Part shown: positions 58,785-64,000 of the stretch, piece by piece | Position numbering within the stretch: position 1 is the first letter of the stretch | Layout: every line of letters starts with the position of its first letter | Source of the DNA: Phycomyces blakesleeanus NRRL 1555(-) | Lineage: Eukaryota > Mucoromycota > Mucoromycetes > Mucorales > Phycomycetaceae | Direction of reading: 5' to 3' | Assembly (NCBI RefSeq): GCF_001638985.1 | Contig: NW_017265147.1 | Span: forward strand, 1,184,521-1,248,520 | Length of the DNA stretch: 64,000 bases | Made by a program: the position numbers and the translations under genes | Notes under the pieces: model-generated | Database searches by the model: none | Seen by the model: the letters and a program-made list of their open reading frames with translations, nothing else | Told to the model about the DNA's origin: nothing

Positions 58785-61700
58785 TATCACTATTAAATTC
58801 ACATCATGAACACTTTTTTGTAATTTTCAGTAACGTCTTGGCTGTTAAACATCTAACATTTTTGTTACAACAACCATCTCAGTACAAAGAATAAGAAAAT
58901 TGGGTTACTATTTATAATTAATACCATTAAAACACAGGGTATAAACGGACAAGTGGAGAAAATAGACAAAAATACATATCTAACCATGCATTTTCTTCTT
59001 CGTATTTACATACTTCTTGAAAGGGAGTTTTTTTTTAAAAAAAAAACAACTATACAGGACATTAAAATGGGCGAAATAAGTACTGTAATTCTAATGCCTT
59101 TAAATAAAGAAACAAGAGTTGCCACATAATAATAATTAGAAAAATAGTCAACAAAATAAGCCTGTATAGTATTTTATTGCTTATATATTATTCTGTAGTC
59201 TTTATATTTATCTCTATGTTATTCTAACGCAAAAAAAATACTGGAGCTAGTGATATATTTTCATATTATCTGTCACTGAAAAACATGTATATATATGGTT
59301 GCCTATGTAATACCCAATGTCCAACATATTATGCAATTCCAAAAAAAATCATATAGTAAAAGTATTGTACTCCGTATTAATTGACCATTTACATATTGAA
59401 TTAGAGCAAGTAATGGCCTGTGGACCAAAATAATAATAATGACAATATTAACAGCTGTATTATTTCATTGAGAGTAAGATATATCTTGTCAAGAGGTTCT
59501 TGTAGAGAGTAGCAGAAGTGATTATGCAAATATTTAGAAATCAATCGACAATGGATGTTTCACACATATTTTATTATGTCTCTTTTACAGCTTTTAGTAT
59601 ATCCAATTTGGTCACTATATCTAAAGCTTGAGTGGCCATTGAATAAAAAAGAATGAAAAAAAAATGACACGGTTTTACCTGCCTATCTTATTTGCCATGA
59701 AAATAAACACAGGTGCATCACACAGCTTTTACATCTTAACGGCTGCATGATTACAATTAACAGACCTTGAACTCAACTTAAAAAAAGATTCATCCTTGTA
59801 TTCGTTTTCAGTCTTTCTTTTTTTAAAAAAAAAACACACCAGTTCATAACATAGATGGAAGCAAAGTGAGGTGCAAGATACATAGATTTCTAAACCGGAA
59901 AACTGAAATAAGCATTTACTCGTCTTTAATACGCACACGCCTAAGTTTTAGCATGTATAATGGTCAAAGAACACCTCTTTTCCTTCCATTTTGGACCAAT
60001 GCCTCCAGGAATCACAGAATACTTTTTCCGAGACGTACAAACATGGATAAAATTTTTAAAATCCCACTAGTAGCTATAACAGCAAAATATAAATAAAGTT
60101 TACCTCCTCGACCATAAGGATTGACAGCCATGTATCAATACACAGCATATTATACAAGCAGCTCTAATATTTTAGGGAACAATTCGCTGCAGAACTGGAT
60201 CAATCATTTCCATGCGTATATGCGGATGTTGCCAGCCATATTTGCTTTCTGGTTTTGAGTCCCAAACTGAAACGCAATACTTCTCCATGATTCCAGACAG
60301 AAATCTTTAAAAGAATCGGCTCAATCAGTTATGGTGCCAACAAATACTTTCGTCCCTTGTTTTTTACTGGACAATGAATCAAACAATCCAAATCGTTAAG
60401 AGTACCACCACAATAACCTTTCAACTGGTTGGCTAATAGGCAAAAATATCAAGGAAAACACAGTACCCCAATACATGAACAATAATCGGTTTTGGTTGTG
60501 AATAAATGAATACGGTACATTGAAAGATATCATTCTGCACATACACCCGTACTCACGCAAAACAATCGGATCCAGTATATAATCAAATAACACTGGATTT
60601 ATAAGTTTTTATATTTCTTACCATTTTATCATTTTTCATGAAAATGATTAAACTGCCAACACAAAGCAACTGCCGAAAAAACAAAATAATATTAGTACAG
60701 TTGCACCTAACCAAAACTCATATACCACCACAATCCTCATTGTCCACCATAATAACAACGATTTCGCTAATATTTAAAGGCAAGTAGTTATCCCTTTCTT
60801 TTATATTGCTTACTCACGCGCACAAACGGCAACTGTACCAAGAATTAATTAGATCTGTACGCAATTTCAGGCAACCCAATTTCTTTGTCATTCTTTCTTT
60901 CTTTCTAAATTCAGTGAAATAGATCTCTGTTTCCTAAAAAAGGATTAGAGAACACATAGAAACGCCTATAGAAACAAATAATTTTTGAACATCAAACAAA
61001 ATACATCGACTCTTGTCCAGAGTGAAGAAACGCATGATGAAGGATACAGCTGAAGTATAGAATAACAATAATGAGAATAAAAAAATGGTTGATACCTTTG
61101 GTGTACGGGATGAGGTTAAGGTAATTTGGTCGACAATGAATGTGAATGAGAGAAAATATTTGAGAGTTATTGGATCCTCACTTTGGCCTCCATGAGGTGA
61201 ATAATTGTAACCTCTTAAAATACATTACCATGGTTGTATAACTTATTTAATTTTATTACTCTTTTGCAATCGTTCAAAATTCTAACTAGACAAAGAATCA
61301 AATTGGGGAAAAGCATCGTTTAATTGTTGTGGCTCAAAATTTAAATATTATTTATTTATTTATTTATTGAGCCATGTCATACAGAGGATAAACAAATCGT
61401 CTACCTCTCTTGCGATACGTACTGTCTGTTCATACATATTTTCCCTGGGGTAGAAAAGTCCTATACTTTATCTCGTAATTTTATGGTTTTCTGGGTTTCT
61501 CCCTTTTTTAAAAAAAAACCGGTTGACTTTCTGTGGTGAAACTACCTATCCTTTAGTTCTTTACAAAACAGGTTTGACTTATTGTGCCATCACAGATACT
61601 ATTCTCACTCCAAATAAATTTTCTTCACAATAAAAATTCATATTAGTTAAGGGTATTGTGTAACATTTTTTGAACCATTGTAATAACTGTGAATTATCCC

Positions 61701-62995
61701 AAGAAGCGTATACAATATATAAAAGACATTTATTTGTAAACAGAAACTTGCCCCACCAATAAGTTGACATTCGTTTCTGGTTTGTAGCGCACCTTTATCT
61801 TTACTCGACTTAACACGAAACGGAAGCTTTTCGTTAGTACATGTTTTCTATAATAGCAATAATTAAAGACGCTATTCTTACCATCTTTTTCTTATGAGTA
61901 TTAAACCTTTACAGTAAAAGTATATTTTTCTATCAAAGTATAGACCGACAAACGAAAACCGGTGACCATCACTGCACACGCATATTCTTCTTATTGTTTA
62001 CCATTTCAAATATATATATCGATTATCTCTATTTTTGCCGATATATACCACAGGGAGCCTAAAAAATATATAAAATAAAAAATCATAATAATGCGGCTTT
62101 ATCATACAAAAAGAATGCGAGGAATTGATTTCTAGTTGGTACATATCAAAAGTTGCGCTTTTAACAAGTATAATATGTTTTTATAGATGTGCTTGGTAAA
62201 ATACGTGTGTGCGTGCATGTGCGCATGTGTATGATTGCAGTAAAGTCAATTATAACTTTCATGGAATGTTGATGTGAACATGTATTGTTATTGAAAGAGA
62301 TGCACACGGCAGAAAAATAAATAAGAGTATTATTTTTGTTTATTCTGCTTGAAAAAAAAAGTCTCCTGCCTCATTCCTCAACAGGAATCATTGCACCAAT
62401 GACCGTAATAACGGTTATTTTTTCACAGCTTTTCAACCTCTCAACGAAAAACATAAAGGATATCAAATGTATATACATATACCTCTTGTAATTGAGATTA
62501 TTTGAACAATCTGTCACCTTGGTTAAAGGGCAAATAAGATACTAAAAAATAAATAAAAAAATAAAAAATATCGGTTTCAGTCGGCATTTATAATATTTTT
62601 TTTTTATTTTATTTTTTGAGAAATCAATTTTATCAAAAAAATAAATTCATACAATTCTACTTTTCTCGACTTCTACTCATTGTATTTGTATGCTTTTTGG
62701 CTCTATCAATAGCTAATAAAGAAGAGTAACAGAAAAGTGGCATTAGAGGCGTATTGTCGGTCTTTAGAATTGTCTCGGAGTTTTAATCATGCTACGATTA
62801 GATGTCCGCCGGGATTTGGTATAGTGGGCAGGTTGGTAGAAAATTAAAATGAATTGAATATTGCTGTCCAAGTAGAATATAATAACTATATATATATATT
62901 AGAAGAAGAAGAAAAATTGAATTAATCTATAAACAATGCATGTCTTTGCTCACATATTCATCTATGTGATAAAATGATGTCAAAATAAAAAAAAA
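58785..62995. other. Gene-free AT-rich tail region
   Basis: No protein hallmark in any frame over 4.2 kb. T/A block tracts recur near 59030, 59820 and 61505. Short frames (for example 59866-60096) resemble no known family. Probably degenerate repeats, though none can be named. Confidence 0.5.
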
Positions 62996-63119
62996 TTGGT
63001 GTAGACAGACTAAAAGTTCAAAAAAGGTGCAAAAGAAGAACAAATTTTAAGTCATATCATTGGGCAAGAGTTTTAATTTATTTTGGTCTTTTTTTGAGCT
63101 TTTAGTCTGTCCACACCAA
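62996..63119. mobile_element. 124-bp fold-back element
   Basis: TTGGTGTAGACAGACTAAAA at the left tip is inverted at the right tip (TTTTAGTCTGTCCACACCAA) with one mismatch, and pairing continues through the A/T-rich TTCAAAAAA / TTTTTTTGAGC part. Short, non-coding, probably a miniature inverted-repeat transposon; no clear target duplication. Confidence 0.7.
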
Positions 63120-64000
63120 GTGATCAAACATTTACCTCTAATTCAGAAAAAAAATTGTGACTACTTCCATATATAATAAAAAGTAAATATTAAAAATAAA
63201 AAAAAATAATGAGAAAAATAAGAGGTAAAAATGCTATTGTCTTTAATAAATGCTTATTACAAAAAAATATAAAAGTGAAAATATTAAATGATTTTTTTTT
63301 TACTATTAACTTGGTATTTAAACTATGAAGCAATCATATCTATTGCTTTTTTGAGTTTCTATCACTTGCTTTACCTTGATTAATATAAAAGTCAGATTTT
63401 GAAAATTTTTATCTTACTTTATTTTGTTGAGAGTCGCGACTGAAAATAATATGCTTGAATAAAGCAATAACTATTATAGCTTCTTTATTTAATATATTAA
63501 TCATTTTGTATGATTAGTATAAAAACATAACATTTGCCAGAACTATAAAGATAATACTAATCTATTAATTGTTCCCGCATAATGCATGGAATTATTAATC
63601 ATTGAAAGATATAATCCTACTAAAATATATAATCTTTACCAATTTTTTTTAAAAAAAGTCAAAAGATTCTATCATGATATATAAACCAAAAAAAACACAA
63701 ACATTTACTCTATTGAGAATTGAACGCCGGATCTAATTTGAAGTAGTAACAGCGCTTACCACTTAACCTAAATATAAGTAAGGTTAAACAAAAATAAAAA
63801 ATGTATATGTCCGACACAAATGTTGGTGCTTGCAAAATATGACATGTTTACTCTATTGCTCTGTCTAATAATTTTCATGATATGTCTTTGATGTCACCGT
63901 ACTTTTATAATATATATTATATTAGTAGCTAATTTAGTTGAAAAATTAAAATATTATAATAAGCCCAATATATGTTTCTTTTTTTTAAAAATATAGGTTT
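63120..64000. other. Gene-free right edge
   Basis: AT-rich; contains a tRNA-like decayed stretch on the minus strand at about 63715-63775 (see findings). No gene. Confidence 0.4.

Noticed and set aside
59866..60096. 76-codon basic frame
   Set aside because: No recognisable motif and no neighbouring exon; likely chance in degenerate sequence.

Overview
The window is nuclear DNA of a filamentous fungus, most likely an early-diverging one (Mucoromycota, probably Mucorales-like). The evidence is AT-rich DNA, very many short GT-AG introns plus several GC-AG introns, a class C (GABA-B-type) GPCR, a WDR7/rabconnectin-3-beta-like protein, a Rax2-type cortical marker and a decayed Tc1/mariner-type transposase. 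The species cannot be named from sequence alone. All multi-exon models below were spliced by hand; every intron was checked for a donor, an acceptor and frame continuity, and no transcript evidence was available.

Layout. 1-16.1 kb is gene-dense: the 3' part of a pantothenate kinase (+), a Rax2-like membrane protein ending in an SH3 domain (+), a FIST-domain protein (+) and a 24-exon WDR7-like gene (-). 16.3-27.4 kb is an accessory island holding eight related-looking small genes (five -strand/two +strand intact, plus one uncertain), an assembly gap with an artefactual repeat beside it, and a Tc1-like MITE. 27.4-31.4 kb is gene-free and holds a 977-bp element with 57-bp terminal inverted repeats. 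31.4-43.2 kb holds a mitochondrial-type CDF metal transporter, an unknown small helical protein, ribosomal protein eL32 and a Dma1/CHFR-type FHA-RING ubiquitin ligase, separated by long simple-repeat spacers. 44-48.7 kb holds a possible 36-aa basic/Cys-tailed ORF and transposon wreckage. 49-58.1 kb holds the class C GPCR with a PH-like tail, a Ctr-type copper transporter and the GPI mannosyltransferase II (PIG-V/Gpi18). 58.1-64 kb is gene-free with two more inverted-repeat elements.

The most unusual content is the small-gene island. Seven genes of about 79-116 codons share one architecture: exon 1 starts with a short aromatic/hydrophobic N-terminus and ends in phase 1; exon 2 codes for a low-complexity, Pro/Gly- or Ser/Lys-rich basic stretch and ends in phase 2; and a micro-exon of 16-22 nt codes only for a Cys- and aromatic-rich C-terminus (YCCW, SCCCCS, SCCTCS, FCCC, CCCF, FFNCF, MFNCF) and the stop. 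In six of seven, keeping intron 2 gives an immediate TAA, so the Cys tail would be lost and ordinary gene callers would stop there. I read this as a lineage-specific family of small disordered proteins with a probably lipidated polybasic-plus-cysteine tail. That function is inference; the architecture is seen directly.

The housekeeping genes touch CoA synthesis, polarity marking, V-ATPase regulation (WDR7), metal and copper transport, GPI-anchor assembly, mitotic checkpoint ubiquitylation and translation. They look like ordinary neighbours rather than a pathway cluster.
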